NCBI RefSeq assembly: GCF_006829085.1
Contig: NZ_BJTC01000005.1
Location: forward strand, 62,001-126,000
Direction: 5' to 3'
DNA from: Chryseobacterium sp. ON_d1
GTDB taxonomy: Bacteria > Bacteroidota > Bacteroidia > Flavobacteriales > Weeksellaceae
DNA: 64,000 bases
Shown piece by piece: positions 8,254-17,016 of this stretch (the stretch's first letter is position 1; each line of letters starts with the position of its first letter). Both the position numbers and the translations under genes were made by a program. A model generated the notes under the pieces. It saw only the letters and a program-made list of their open reading frames with translations, was not told the origin of the DNA and ran no database searches.

Positions 8254-9104
8254 TATTTCGAAGATAAAAAGTTAGTAAGCTGGTTAAGATACCAATCCTT
8301 GTCATCATACATGATGAAATGCAATCCTTTTGAAGCATATTGCATATTGGCATTTTTTAGATCCTTGTACTGGCTTTCAATAGTCGGTTTAAGATTAACA
8401 AAAAAGGACTCCAGAAGAATAAGAGAAGGGCATTGAATGTTTTTTATTTTCTCTCTGAGATCGGTATTGTAAAAATCACAGTACATTTTTGCAAATGTCT
8501 TCCGATCAGATTTCATGCTCCATCCGATTACGGTTTCCTGCATAGAAGTATCCGCCAGTAGGCGTGGCATTGCCTGAGTCTGCATTTTTCGGAACTGTTC
8601 ATCATTCATAGCTGTTAATTGGGTAATAGTAGAGGTGCAGTCATTATTTTCTTTTGAACTGAAATTGGGATCATACATTGCTGCCAGACAGGGAAGAGTA
8701 TCTACAATAACGATTTTACCTGCAAGTTCCGGATAGTCGGCTGCAATAGCCAACGCAAGGCCACCTCCCATACTGTGCCCGATAAGAATCGGTTTATCAA
8801 TTTTATTATTTATGATATAAGCTGCGATTCCTTTTTCCCAGTCTTTAAAACTGGCCTCTGTCTGTGGTTTTGTTCCGGCAAAGCCGGCCATTGTCAAAGT
8901 ATAACAAGTGAAGTTTTTTTCAAATTTTGCAGCTGTCTCATTCCAAACCTCTCCTGAAGAGGCAAACCCTGGAATAAAAATTAGAGACTGATTTCCTTTT
9001 CCGGTTTTCTTTACTTCAAAAGGATAAGATGTTTGCTGTCCAAATATATTGCACACCGCCAAAAAAAATAAGAGGATGATAGGAAGGAACGTGAATTTTT
9101 TCAT
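8253..9104 (-). CDS. Secreted alpha/beta hydrolase
   Basis: A 283-residue protein with a signal peptide (about 1-22, ending IFGQQ; the Gln after cleavage is typical of Bacteroidota). Mature region features are the oxyanion segment FIPGFASSG (43-51) and nucleophile elbow GHSMGGG with Ser111; a late His lies in GLHFIMYDD. It is the first gene of the operon with the ECF sigma factor and should act in the periplasm. The substrate is unknown. A hydrolase leading a sigma/anti-sigma operon could belong to the envelope stress response it responds to (inference). Confidence 0.85.
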   Translation of the reverse strand: MKKFTFLPIILLFFLAVCNIFGQQTSYPFEVKKTGKGNQSLIFIPGFASSGEVWNETAAKFEKNFTCYTLTMAGFAGTKPQTEASFKDWEKGIAAYIINNKIDKPILIGHSMGGGLALAIAADYPELAGKIVIVDTLPCLAAMYDPNFSSKENNDCTSTITQLTAMNDEQFRKMQTQAMPRLLADTSMQETVIGWSMKSDRKTFAKMYCDFYNTDLREKIKNIQCPSLILLESFFVNLKPTIESQYKDLKNANMQYASKGLHFIMYDDKDWYLNQLTNFLSSK

Positions 9105-9117
9105 GATTTCTAAAGTT

Positions 9118-9163
9118 TTAAGGTTTATTTGTCTTTTAGAGACAAACCTTCAGAAAATGTTAC
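9118..9163 (-). promoter_or_regulatory. Candidate ECF-type promoter overlapping an inverted repeat
   Basis: Read on the minus strand, GTAACA (9163-9158) and GTCTC (9143-9139) resemble the -35 and -10 elements of Bacteroidota ECF promoters, 14 bases apart and about 35 bases before the hydrolase ATG. The -10 lies in an inverted repeat TTTGTCT-5-AGACAAA (9128-9146) that extends imperfectly to AAGGTTT/AAACCTT. This may be an autoregulated promoter, an operator or a leader hairpin. Confidence 0.45.
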
Positions 9164-9263
9164 ACTAAAATTTATTTTTTATGAAAAAAAATATTTTTTC
9201 TCCTCCAAAACCTTGTGTTCAGGACAAAATCACATGAAATTTATTGTATAAAAATGAAGGCTG

Positions 9264-9938
9264 TTAATCTAATATTCTTCCATAGAATCTACTGATATTA
9301 AAGTAGAACCCTGGGATTTTATATTTGCCTTTTTCAAACTCCTGATAATCACATTTTCCTTCCAGGCTTTGTGATTGAGTTTCCATTTGAAACCTGTTCA
9401 GCAGCACGTATTCATCAGTCACAGAAATAACATGAAAGCCCGTCTCACATGTAAGCCCATCACCGGATGTAAGAATAGCGCTTAATAATCCATGAAAGTT
9501 TCCTGCAATCTTTTTCGCAGTGTTATCATCATTGTTGAGATGATACAAATAGGCCAGATAATTCATGGCACGAAGGTCCAGCGGATTTTCATCCAGTACA
9601 TCACGGAAAAGCTGAATTCCCTTGGAAAGATCCTTTTGTGAAATACCTTCCCCACGATAATATTTGGCTGCTTCTTCAGCTTTCTTCCCCGTTTTATAAG
9701 GCTGATATTCTTTTTGAAAGGTATACCCGAAGTACAGATGCCGGTATTGATTGCCCGTAAGAAGCGTATCACTCTGTTTTAATCTTTTTAAAAGTTTAGG
9801 GTAATAGAATTCTGAATTTTTATCTTCAATATTTTTTTGAATGGCCGCATAATCCGGAGCCTTAAATTCCATTTTCTGAGCATGCAGGAAAGTAATCAAT
9901 AGTAAAAAAAATAAAGAGAAAAAAGCTTTGGTATTCAT
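9264..9938 (-). CDS. DUF4919 family secreted protein
   Basis: A 224-residue protein starting at the ATG at 9938 (a longer frame to 9968 lacks a signal peptide start). Residues 1-20 are a signal peptide (FFSLFFLLLITFLHAQ). The mature part, with DYAAIQKNIEDKNSEFYYPKL-type opening, YRHLYFGYTFQ and LRAMNYLAYLYHL, matches my recollection of the Bacteroidota DUF4919 family, whose function is unknown; the helical middle may be TPR-like. It stands alone between AT-rich spacers. Confidence 0.75.
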   Translation of the reverse strand: MNTKAFFSLFFLLLITFLHAQKMEFKAPDYAAIQKNIEDKNSEFYYPKLLKRLKQSDTLLTGNQYRHLYFGYTFQKEYQPYKTGKKAEEAAKYYRGEGISQKDLSKGIQLFRDVLDENPLDLRAMNYLAYLYHLNNDDNTAKKIAGNFHGLLSAILTSGDGLTCETGFHVISVTDEYVLLNRFQMETQSQSLEGKCDYQEFEKGKYKIPGFYFNISRFYGRILD

Positions 9939-10098
9939 AGGTTGTATGGCATTTTTACGATTTTTCACAAGGTTAAAAATACGGAATATGTATCAATCGT
10001 ATAATATTAAGTCACTATTTATAAAAAAAACAATAAAATATTGTCAAAGTGTTATTTTGTATCGATAAAATTACTAACTTTATTCAGAATTTGAGAGG

Positions 10099-10123
10099 TT
10101 ACCCCTGATATTCAAAGGGGTAA
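10099..10123 (+). promoter_or_regulatory. 5' leader hairpin before the 71-residue gene
   Basis: TTACCCCT (10099-10106) and AGGGGTAA (10116-10123) form an eight-base stem with a nine-base loop, ending 33 bases before the start codon of the small gene. It is not followed by a T run, so a regulatory leader or operator is more likely than a terminator. Confidence 0.45.
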
Positions 10124-10156
10124 AAGGAATTTTTAACTAAAAAACCAAAAATATTA

Positions 10157-10372
10157 ATGAGCAGTAGTATCCAAGATGAATTTAAAGTCTTCAAAGACGA
10201 ATTAAGAAAGTTGAATATCGAAGTACAGAAAGTTGTAAAAGTAGGAAACGGCAGTATGGATTTTCATGAGGTTTTCTACAAATCGCCGAGGTATCAGGAG
10301 GTAAAAAGTATATACGTTCAGCGCCATAATCTGGACAGTATGATTGAAAAATTTAAACAGGCCTATCATTAA
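10157..10372 (+). CDS. Small conserved-looking protein of unknown function (71 aa)
   Basis: A 71-residue soluble, probably helical protein (opening MSSSIQDEFKVFKDELRKLN) with no signal peptide or membrane segment. I do not recognise it. Support for a real gene: its own leader hairpin, an A-rich upstream region typical of Bacteroidota translation starts (AAAAACCAAAAATATTA), and a perfect intrinsic terminator ten bases after the stop. It is monocistronic and isolated in direction from its minus-strand neighbours. Confidence 0.75.
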   Translation: MSSSIQDEFKVFKDELRKLNIEVQKVVKVGNGSMDFHEVFYKSPRYQEVKSIYVQRHNLDSMIEKFKQAYH

Positions 10373-10382
10373 AATAGAAGTG

Positions 10383-10413
10383 CGCCGCAGAGAATCTGCG
10401 GCGTAAATTTTTT
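10383..10413 (+). terminator. Intrinsic terminator of the 71-aa gene
   Basis: A perfect nine-base stem CGCCGCAGA/TCTGCGGCG with a GAA loop (10383-10403), followed by TAAATTTTTTAT. The GC-rich stem stands out from the AT-rich surroundings. Confidence 0.9.
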
Positions 10414-10428
10414 ATAAAATCTAAAAAT

Positions 10429-11721
10429 TCAGTCTCTATCCAATGTAGACTTCTTTTTAGTATCTTTCATTCCTATATAAACAACCAGAGAGAAAAGAAT
10501 ACATCCGGTAATGTACCAGTAAAAGTATTCTTCAGAACCAATCTTTTTGAACCAGAGCGCAATATATTCTGCTGTCCCTCCAAATACGGCAACCGTAATG
10601 GCATAAGGTAAGCCGACACCAAGCGCCCTGATCTCAGAAGGAAAAAGCTCGGCTTTTACCACGGCGTTGATAGAAGTATATCCGCTAACAATAATCAATG
10701 CAGTCATAATCAGGGAAAATGCTCCCCACATTGAAGTAGTATTGCTGAGTGCTGTAAGAAGCGGAACAGTACATAAAGTTCCCAGAATACCAAAACCCAA
10801 AAGAAGAGGTCTTCTTCCAATTTTATCAGATAATGCTCCGAATACCGGCTGAAGGCAGGCAAATATAAAGAGGGAAATAAATGAGATCAATGTAGATTCT
10901 TCCTTGGTAAGATGTACGGTATTGACCAGAAATTTCTGCATATAGGTTGTATAGGTATAAAATGCAAGTGTTCCTCCTAATGTAAGACCTATTACAGTAA
11001 GAAGGGCTTTGGGATGTTTCAGGAGTTCTTTTACGGTCCCTTTTTTCTTTTCGCTCACTTCTTTTTTATTTTCGAAGGCTTCCGTTTCATGAAGATTAGC
11101 CCGAAGGTATAATGCAATAATGGAAAGCAGAGCCCCAATAGCAAAAGGAATTCGCCAGCCCCAATCTTCCAGCTGTGTTTCTGTAAGTACTAATTTTTGT
11201 AAAATAAGCTGTATCCCTAATGCGATAAGCTGTCCGCCGATCAGGGTGACATATTGAAAACTCGAGTAAAATCCTCTTCTGTCCTGTGTTGCCATTTCAC
11301 TGAGATAGGTAGCCGAAACCCCGTATTCTCCACCTACACTCAGGCCCTGAAGCAATCTGGCCAGTAAAAGTATTAAAGGAGCCAAAATACCTATCGATTT
11401 ATAGGTAGGGGTGAGAGCAATCAGCAAAGACCCAAAGGACATTAGCAATACAGAAAAAGTCATTGCTTTTTTTCTTCCAATCTTATCAGCAATACTTCCG
11501 AACAGCCATCCACCGATAGGACGCATAAGAAAACCTACAGCAAATATCCCTGCAGTATTCATCAGTTGTGCATTAAGATCAGAATCCGGGAAAAAAGAAT
11601 GTGAAAAATAGATGGCAAAGGCTGCATACGCATACCAGTCATACCATTCGACAAGATTTCCGATAGATCCGCCTATGATAGCCTTGATTCTTTGGCCGGT
11701 GGTAACAGAGGTTGATTTCAT
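10429..11721 (-). CDS. MFS transporter, metabolite:H+ symporter (MHS) type, KgtP/ProP-like
   Basis: A 430-residue, 12-helix inner-membrane transporter. The opening GSIGNLVEWYDWYAYAAFA, the loop 2-3 motif GWLFGSIADKIGRKKAM and LLARLLQGLSVGGEYG are characteristic of the MHS subfamily (alpha-ketoglutarate, proline/betaine and citrate importers). The second half carries the duplicated DKIGRRPLLLG loop. The start is the ATG at 11721; the upstream 16 codons in frame are not like the family. The specific substrate is not fixed by sequence; a dicarboxylate or 2-oxoglutarate is plausible. It stands alone, downstream of a terminator. Confidence 0.9.
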   Translation of the reverse strand: MKSTSVTTGQRIKAIIGGSIGNLVEWYDWYAYAAFAIYFSHSFFPDSDLNAQLMNTAGIFAVGFLMRPIGGWLFGSIADKIGRKKAMTFSVLLMSFGSLLIALTPTYKSIGILAPLILLLARLLQGLSVGGEYGVSATYLSEMATQDRRGFYSSFQYVTLIGGQLIALGIQLILQKLVLTETQLEDWGWRIPFAIGALLSIIALYLRANLHETEAFENKKEVSEKKKGTVKELLKHPKALLTVIGLTLGGTLAFYTYTTYMQKFLVNTVHLTKEESTLISFISLFIFACLQPVFGALSDKIGRRPLLLGFGILGTLCTVPLLTALSNTTSMWGAFSLIMTALIIVSGYTSINAVVKAELFPSEIRALGVGLPYAITVAVFGGTAEYIALWFKKIGSEEYFYWYITGCILFSLVVYIGMKDTKKKSTLDRD

Positions 11722-11771
11722 AGATAGTATAAATTCCAGAAAGTTCTTATAATGGGATCCAAGATACAAAT

Positions 11772-11807
11772 TTCAGAAAAAAATAACCGTACTGATAAAG
11801 AACGGTT
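11772..11807 (-). terminator. Terminator of the beta-barrel protein gene
   Basis: On the minus strand AACCGT...ACGGTT (six-base stem, ten-base loop, 11785-11807) is followed by ATTTTTTT, just after the stop codon of the 11829-12581 gene. Confidence 0.65.
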
Positions 11808-11828
11808 TAGATGTTAGTGTTGAATATG

Positions 11829-12581
11829 TTAAAACCTATATCCTATCGAAAGTCCGCTTCTGAACCCCGCCCAGGGGCCGTCTACTTTTATTCTCGCTCC
11901 GTTGGCATTGGTTTCTACAGTATATTTTACAAATGGAATATCGAGGTTTTCGATCTCCTTTTTTAATTGAGCCTGCATATCGGGAGTCAGTACATAATCT
12001 GAAGTCATTGTAAAATCCCCTTTTCCGCTTCCATAATGGGCGCCGGCAATCCAGAAGTCAAGCACAAGGTTCTGGCTTCTTGTTAAAAAGAACTGTACGC
12101 CTACCATCAGACCACCACTGTTTCCTTTGGTGTCTCCAAAACCTTTAAGAGGTATCTGATAGGTGATTCCATTAGGGCCATTATAGTCATAATAAAAATC
12201 GAAAGTATTGGAAGTAACGCTTGAATAACGGTAATAAGGTGCAAAATAGAATCCTTTACCGTAACCTTTTCCTACATAAAATCTGGGTTCTATAGTAAAG
12301 TTCGTGGCTTTTACCCTGAGGTTCTGGAACCTTTTTTCGTCCTCGTCTTTCAGAAAGGAATTGATGAAAGGTACTTTTCCTTCAGGCATTGTTCCAAAAC
12401 CTACATTCACTGAAAACCATTGGTTGATAGCCCGCTCATAAGACAGATTGATGTTTCTGAATGCATAGGCTGTAACATTGGTCTTGATGATATTCATTTT
12501 CTCTGCCGGGCTGTTTTGAATTTCCTGAGCTCCTAATGCGGAAAAAAAAGAGCATGGAATTAATATGAATAACTTTTTCAT
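11829..12581 (-). CDS. Outer-membrane beta-barrel-like protein (DUF3575-like)
   Basis: A 250-residue protein with a signal peptide (about 1-18, IPCSFFSALGAQ) and alternating hydrophobic/aromatic strands ending in Phe (GLSIGYRF), as in outer-membrane barrels. The opening NIIKTNVTAYAFRNINLSYER resembles Bacteroidota DUF3575/autotransporter-like small barrels. Expected location is the outer membrane; function is unknown. It diverges from the TonB-dependent-receptor-like gene across about 170 bp, suggesting shared control. Confidence 0.7.
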   Translation of the reverse strand: MKKLFILIPCSFFSALGAQEIQNSPAEKMNIIKTNVTAYAFRNINLSYERAINQWFSVNVGFGTMPEGKVPFINSFLKDEDEKRFQNLRVKATNFTIEPRFYVGKGYGKGFYFAPYYRYSSVTSNTFDFYYDYNGPNGITYQIPLKGFGDTKGNSGGLMVGVQFFLTRSQNLVLDFWIAGAHYGSGKGDFTMTSDYVLTPDMQAQLKKEIENLDIPFVKYTVETNANGARIKVDGPWAGFRSGLSIGYRF

Positions 12582-12749
12582 GACGCTATATTTTGTGATG
12601 TTAAAAAGTAATCAGCAAAAAACGGGCTGAATTTATCATAATAATTGGAATTTAAATGAAAATTTATGAAAAATTTTAAATATGTTGTATCTGTAAATGT
12701 AATAAACATCATGGATGTGTTGTCCTAATGGTATAATTCATCTTCAGAA

Positions 12750-14831
12750 ATGAAAAAAACTATATATACCATTTTCTTTCTTTGCGGAGCTTTTATATTT
12801 TCTCAGGAGAAGAAAAATGATACGGCTGGTGTAGTGGCTAAAGAGATTCAGGAAGTTATTTTAAAATCACAACTTAAAAAGCAGTTTGCTGATAAAGCAG
12901 TTTATACTTTTGATAAGGAGGCTCTGGAAAGAGCACGCTATGCAAAAGACCTGCTTCGCACCCTTCCGGAACTGCAGCTTGATCCGGTATCCAATACCAT
13001 TACCAGCACAAAAGGAGGAACTACATTATTTCTTATCAACGGAATTGAGGCTACAGACATGCAGATCCGGAGTGTTGCTCCCAATGAGGTTCTGAAGGTG
13101 GAATATTATGATATTCCGCCGGCAAGATGGGCAACAAGAGCTGATACTGTCGTTAATATTCTGACAAAATCTGCAGAAACAGGATATGTTTTCGGGGCTG
13201 ATGTTTCTGCTGCTTTGAATACGGGATTTGTGAATGGTTCTGCCTATGCCAGTTATACAAAAGGTAAAAATAATTTTGGTTTGGAGTATTCACTGAATCT
13301 GAGAGATTATAATGACAGAAGAGTAAACAGTGTTTATGATTATCAGCTCAATGAAAAACATTACCGTTCTGACGAAAACAGAACCGATCATTTCGGATAT
13401 ACTTTTCAGAATATTGCTTTGCGTTTCACCAGACTTGTTCCTGATGAATATGCATTTCAGGCCAAATTCAATATGGATATTTTCAGCAGGTTTTCAAAAG
13501 GAACAGGGCAGAGTGTCTTTACGGAAGATAACCTGAAAGAAGAACATGCTATGTTTAAAAATAATGGTTCAGATTATGTGATTCCTAAACTGGATCTTTA
13601 TTATTCTAAAAAAATCAGTGAAAAAGATGAACTGAGTATCAATGCTGTTGGATCTCACTATACTACCCATACTTCGGAAACAGCGAGGGAATGGGTAACA
13701 GGGTCGGGATTTTCAGTATATGATAATGATATGGTTCTGGTGGCAAAGCAAACCAGCCTGGTGGGGGAGCTTGCCCATACTCATGATTTCAAGGCAGGAA
13801 AACTTTCATCGGGATATCGCATCTCACGGTCTTCTATTTCGAATGACCTGAATAATCTTGCCGGATATTCCCGATACAGTGTCACTTATCTGGAACAGTA
13901 TTTTTACACTGAATTTGCAGGAAAGACAGATAAATTCAGCTACCGTATTGGAGCCGGGCTTACCAATATTCACAACAAAAGTGCAGAGAATACTTTTGAT
14001 GAATGGACTTTTACTCCAAAAGTTATCCTGGCGTATCAGCTTAAAAACAGTCAGAATCTTCGTTTTACAACAAGTTATAACCCGGTAAGTCCCTGGAGCA
14101 ATGCTTTGAGCAGTAATGTAGTGCAGCTGGCTCCAAATATTGTTCAGAGAGGAAATCCTTTTTTAGAATCTCAGCAGGTTTTTTCAAATAACCTTACGTA
14201 TTCCTTTAATAATAAATATTTTGACTTTAACGCAGGTTTGTTTTACCGGTATACCAACAGGGTGATCAACCAGTATTACGTTCAGGATGAGATACTGGGA
14301 GGCTATGCGCTGACGTATGAAAATGGAAAAAACGGACAACGGTACGGAGTACAGCTTACAGGATCTTACAAACCATTCGGAAATAATCTGCTTGTCGTAA
14401 AAGCTGTGATCACGCCTACTTCTGAAACGGTACGGACAAGTACCGGTGCTTTGATTAAAAATGATTATTTGGGAAATTATTTTTCACTTTCTTCAGAGTA
14501 TCAATCTTTTTCTGTTCAATATCAGTTTAATATTCCGGTATACAGCCTTAGCGGCGCTTTTCTGAATACCAATGAAAATCAGAATAATGTTTTTGTAAGC
14601 TATAAGCTTAAAAACTGGACATTTTCCACAGGAATGTACTGGATAGGAATGCCTTCGGAATATAAAACAAAAAGTTTACCTGAAAGTCTGGTAGATTATA
14701 AAGTTCATACTCAGATTATGAATAATAAATCCATGTTTGTATTGGGGCTGAGCTATGATTTCTCAAAAGGGAAAAAGACAGAAATCCAGCGAAAGCTTAA
14801 TAATGAAACGGCTCCAGCCGCTACTTTTTAG
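12750..14831 (+). CDS. TonB-dependent receptor-like outer-membrane protein
   Basis: A 693-residue protein with a signal peptide (about 1-18, FFLCGAFIFSQ), a plug-like region (about 35-140, including DLLRTLPELQLD and TLFLINGIEATDMQIRSV) and a long C-terminal beta-barrel. It lacks the carboxypeptidase-regulatory (CarboxypepD) domain that usually precedes the plug in Bacteroidota SusC-type receptors, and the last residue is Phe. No SusD partner is adjacent. It fits the 'outer membrane beta-barrel family' related to TonB receptors; the ligand is unknown. It ends in a strong hairpin. Confidence 0.85.
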   Translation: MKKTIYTIFFLCGAFIFSQEKKNDTAGVVAKEIQEVILKSQLKKQFADKAVYTFDKEALERARYAKDLLRTLPELQLDPVSNTITSTKGGTTLFLINGIEATDMQIRSVAPNEVLKVEYYDIPPARWATRADTVVNILTKSAETGYVFGADVSAALNTGFVNGSAYASYTKGKNNFGLEYSLNLRDYNDRRVNSVYDYQLNEKHYRSDENRTDHFGYTFQNIALRFTRLVPDEYAFQAKFNMDIFSRFSKGTGQSVFTEDNLKEEHAMFKNNGSDYVIPKLDLYYSKKISEKDELSINAVGSHYTTHTSETAREWVTGSGFSVYDNDMVLVAKQTSLVGELAHTHDFKAGKLSSGYRISRSSISNDLNNLAGYSRYSVTYLEQYFYTEFAGKTDKFSYRIGAGLTNIHNKSAENTFDEWTFTPKVILAYQLKNSQNLRFTTSYNPVSPWSNALSSNVVQLAPNIVQRGNPFLESQQVFSNNLTYSFNNKYFDFNAGLFYRYTNRVINQYYVQDEILGGYALTYENGKNGQRYGVQLTGSYKPFGNNLLVVKAVITPTSETVRTSTGALIKNDYLGNYFSLSSEYQSFSVQYQFNIPVYSLSGAFLNTNENQNNVFVSYKLKNWTFSTGMYWIGMPSEYKTKSLPESLVDYKVHTQIMNNKSMFVLGLSYDFSKGKKTEIQRKLNNETAPAATF

Positions 14832-14854
14832 ATGCCAATTTGAATGTTAATAAG

Positions 14855-14893
14855 AAATCCCCGCTCATTTGTAGGAGCGGGGATTTCGTTTTT
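14855..14893. terminator. Bidirectional terminator
   Basis: A perfect 12-base stem, AAATCCCCGCTC (14855-14866) with GAGCGGGGATTT (14875-14886), and an eight-base loop, followed by a T-rich tract. It lies between the convergent barrel protein and T9SS cargo genes. Confidence 0.9.
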
Positions 14894-15891
14894 TATTTTT
14901 TGATGAATTTTGTATTCTTTGTATCTGTATTATTTTTTCCACTGATCTCAATAAAATAAGACGCTGGCGGAAGATCAGAGATCTGTACGTTTCCGGATTT
15001 TATATCTGAAGTTTTAACCAGTTTTCCATCCAGACTGTAAATATTTGCTTTGGAATAGTTATCCGTATTTCCTTTGAAACCTATAAAGTCCTGTGCAGGA
15101 TTAGGATAAACTATCAGGTTTTCTTTTTTTACCGCATTGCTGGTTGCCAGAAATGTTTCGTTTAAGGCTAATGCGGTGGCTACTGTCTGGTTGATGCTCA
15201 ACAATGGAATACTGATATTTCCACTTGTAGAGTTTAGCAGTGCATATCTGTGAGAAGCATCATAATAAGAATAGGCTGTATTGGTGACTGTTCCGATAGG
15301 GTTGGAGTAAGTCACATCAAAAGACGGATACAGATTGAAGTTTTGCGTGTACTTTACTCTAAGAACGTTGCTGTACGTTTGATTCCCTATAATCAGGGTT
15401 CCATAGGCATCAGCAATGGCATTCATTGTTCCGCTGAACAAGCCGTTAGCAGAAGAGGAAGAGAAAGTTCCTTTGGCTGTATCACTCTGCGCCGGTCCGT
15501 AAGTCAGCGGGTAGCTAATATAAGTACCATTATCCACACTAAAGTTTAAAGTAGCCTGTGTATTTACAATTCCTGTGATTTCAAGCTTAGTAGAGGATGC
15601 TTTATAATAAATGGTTGTGGCTCCGTCTATCATTTTAATCGTGGAACCTGGAAAAGTCGCTATTTCAGTAGAAGTAGGAACTGAATAGGTTGTTTGTGAC
15701 GAAGTTCCCATGGTAAGGGCTCCGTTTGAAAATGTAACATTAGCTCCTGTTGCAGAGTTGTTAACGGTTCCGGTTACATGATTGTAATTCACAACATTCC
15801 CGGCAATAGGGTCATTGGCCGCTTTTGTAAGCGTGATCTGCGCAGAAAACATGGCAGACGCTCCTAATAAAAGGAGTAAAGATTTTTTCAT
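14893..15891 (-). CDS. Secreted protein with type IX sorting domain, unknown function
   Basis: A 332-residue protein with a signal peptide (about 1-17, LLLLLGASAMFSAQ) and a C-terminal T9SS type A sorting domain (about 257-332: NLIVYPNPAQDFIGF, the ANIYSLDGKLVKT strand and the final KNTKFIKK). The Ser/Thr/Asn-rich middle has no catalytic motif I recognise. It would be exported through the outer membrane and attached to, or released from, the cell surface. Confidence 0.85.
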   Translation of the reverse strand: MKKSLLLLLGASAMFSAQITLTKAANDPIAGNVVNYNHVTGTVNNSATGANVTFSNGALTMGTSSQTTYSVPTSTEIATFPGSTIKMIDGATTIYYKASSTKLEITGIVNTQATLNFSVDNGTYISYPLTYGPAQSDTAKGTFSSSSANGLFSGTMNAIADAYGTLIIGNQTYSNVLRVKYTQNFNLYPSFDVTYSNPIGTVTNTAYSYYDASHRYALLNSTSGNISIPLLSINQTVATALALNETFLATSNAVKKENLIVYPNPAQDFIGFKGNTDNYSKANIYSLDGKLVKTSDIKSGNVQISDLPPASYFIEISGKNNTDTKNTKFIKK

Positions 15892-15964
15892 AGTCAGAAA
15901 TTTTTGTTAAAAATAATTAAAAAATAGTATTCAAATGTTAAATTATATCGTTTTTAATTAAATT

Positions 15965-16001
15965 TTTGAAAAAACCGCCTGTTGATCATATCAACAGGCG
16001 G
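15965..16001 (-). terminator. Terminator of ribB
   Basis: A perfect 12-base stem CCGCCTGTTGAT/ATCAACAGGCGG with a three-base loop (15975-16001); on the minus strand it is followed by TTTTTTCAAAAATTT. It lies 25 bases after the ribB stop. Confidence 0.92.
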
Positions 16002-16026
16002 CTCTGTGCGTTAAAAATGTGTAAGT

Positions 16027-16674
16027 CTAATTGCTCATTACCATTTTACGATATGCATAAATATCTTCTATAGTGACGACGCTCATTCCTTTTTTGATAG
16101 CAAAGTCTACAATTTCAGGAAGCCTTGCCATAGAGCCGTCTTCATTGGTCAGCTCACAAAGTACAGCATCATCACCCAGATTGGCCATTTTTACAAGATC
16201 TACACTGCCCTCGGTATGCCCACGTCTTTCAAAAACGCCTCCTTTTCTGGCGATCAGAGGAAAAACGTGACCGGGGCTTGCAATATGCTCTGCCTGAGCA
16301 TCTGCTGCCACTGCTGTTCTGATTGTTGTGACGCGGTCTTTGGCTGAAACGCCTGATTCTACACCTTCCCTGGCTTCAATGGAAATGGTGAATGCTGTTT
16401 GATTTTTTGAACTGTTGTTGTCCACCATCGGACGGAGGTTGAGGTGTCGGCTTTTTTCTTCGGAAATGCATAAGCAGACGATACCGCTGCATTCGCGGAT
16501 CAGAAGTGCCATGTCCTGTTCTGTAATGGTGGAAGCGGGAAAGATGATATCGCCTTCGTTTTCACGGTTTTCATCATCTACTAATAGAATGCCTTTTCCC
16601 TGTTGTAATGTCTGAAGTGCTTTTTCTACACGTTCTCTGGAGGTTTCTCCGAATTGTTCTAATAATTTTTCCAT
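16027..16674 (-). CDS. ribB: 3,4-dihydroxy-2-butanone-4-phosphate synthase RibB
   Basis: RibB makes the four-carbon riboflavin precursor and formate from ribulose-5-phosphate. The 215-residue stand-alone enzyme contains the acidic active-site loop [12 protein letters not shown] (31-42), the RHLNLRPM segment, SPGHVFPL and the [11 protein letters not shown] motif, with no GTP cyclohydrolase II extension. An FMN riboswitch lies upstream on the same strand, so expression should fall when FMN is plentiful. A perfect terminator follows. Confidence 0.96.
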   Translation of the reverse strand: MEKLLEQFGETSRERVEKALQTLQQGKGILLVDDENRENEGDIIFPASTITEQDMALLIRECSGIVCLCISEEKSRHLNLRPMVDNNSSKNQTAFTISIEAREGVESGVSAKDRVTTIRTAVAADAQAEHIASPGHVFPLIARKGGVFERRGHTEGSVDLVKMANLGDDAVLCELTNEDGSMARLPEIVDFAIKKGMSVVTIEDIYAYRKMVMSN

Positions 16675-16770
16675 GTTATTTTACTTTTAAAAGTTAAAAT
16701 AGTCTTCGGTACATGGAAATGAAATACGGCACAACAAGAGTCCATAAGGAATCTTATTGGCCATCTCATT

Positions 16771-16888
16771 TTCTTCTCCCATCCAGACTTTAACTGTCGG
16801 TTCCGGAATTTCACCAGATCAGTCCTTTCAGAAGAAAGGAGTCGCGGACTGTAACCGCCGGTAGGGAATTGCACCCTGCCCCGAAGAA
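16771..16888 (-). promoter_or_regulatory. FMN riboswitch (RFN element) upstream of ribB
   Basis: Read on the minus strand the region starts near CTTCGGGGCAGGGTG, continues through AATTCCCTACCGGCGGT, the AGTCCGCGA core, an extended arm, GACCTGGTGAAATTCCGGAA-like bases and ends in GTCTGGATGGGAGAAGA. These are the conserved blocks of the FMN aptamer in the right order. It ends about 95 bases before the ribB ATG; I see no clear U-tailed terminator there, so control of translation initiation is likely. The remaining 16675-16770 and 16889-17016 hold no gene. Confidence 0.95.
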
Positions 16889-17016
16889 AACTTATCCTAA
16901 GTTTTGCTGTATGTTGTAATTTAAATTTTTATTTCATTGAATAGTATTTAACGCACAGACTGCTAATTTCGGGAAGTTTTTTGAATTGGAGAAAAGAATT
17001 GTTTAATTTTTGTCCG

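Noticed and set aside
16659..16874. 71-codon minus-strand frame over the riboswitch
   Set aside because: It lies across the conserved FMN aptamer and is a chance frame.
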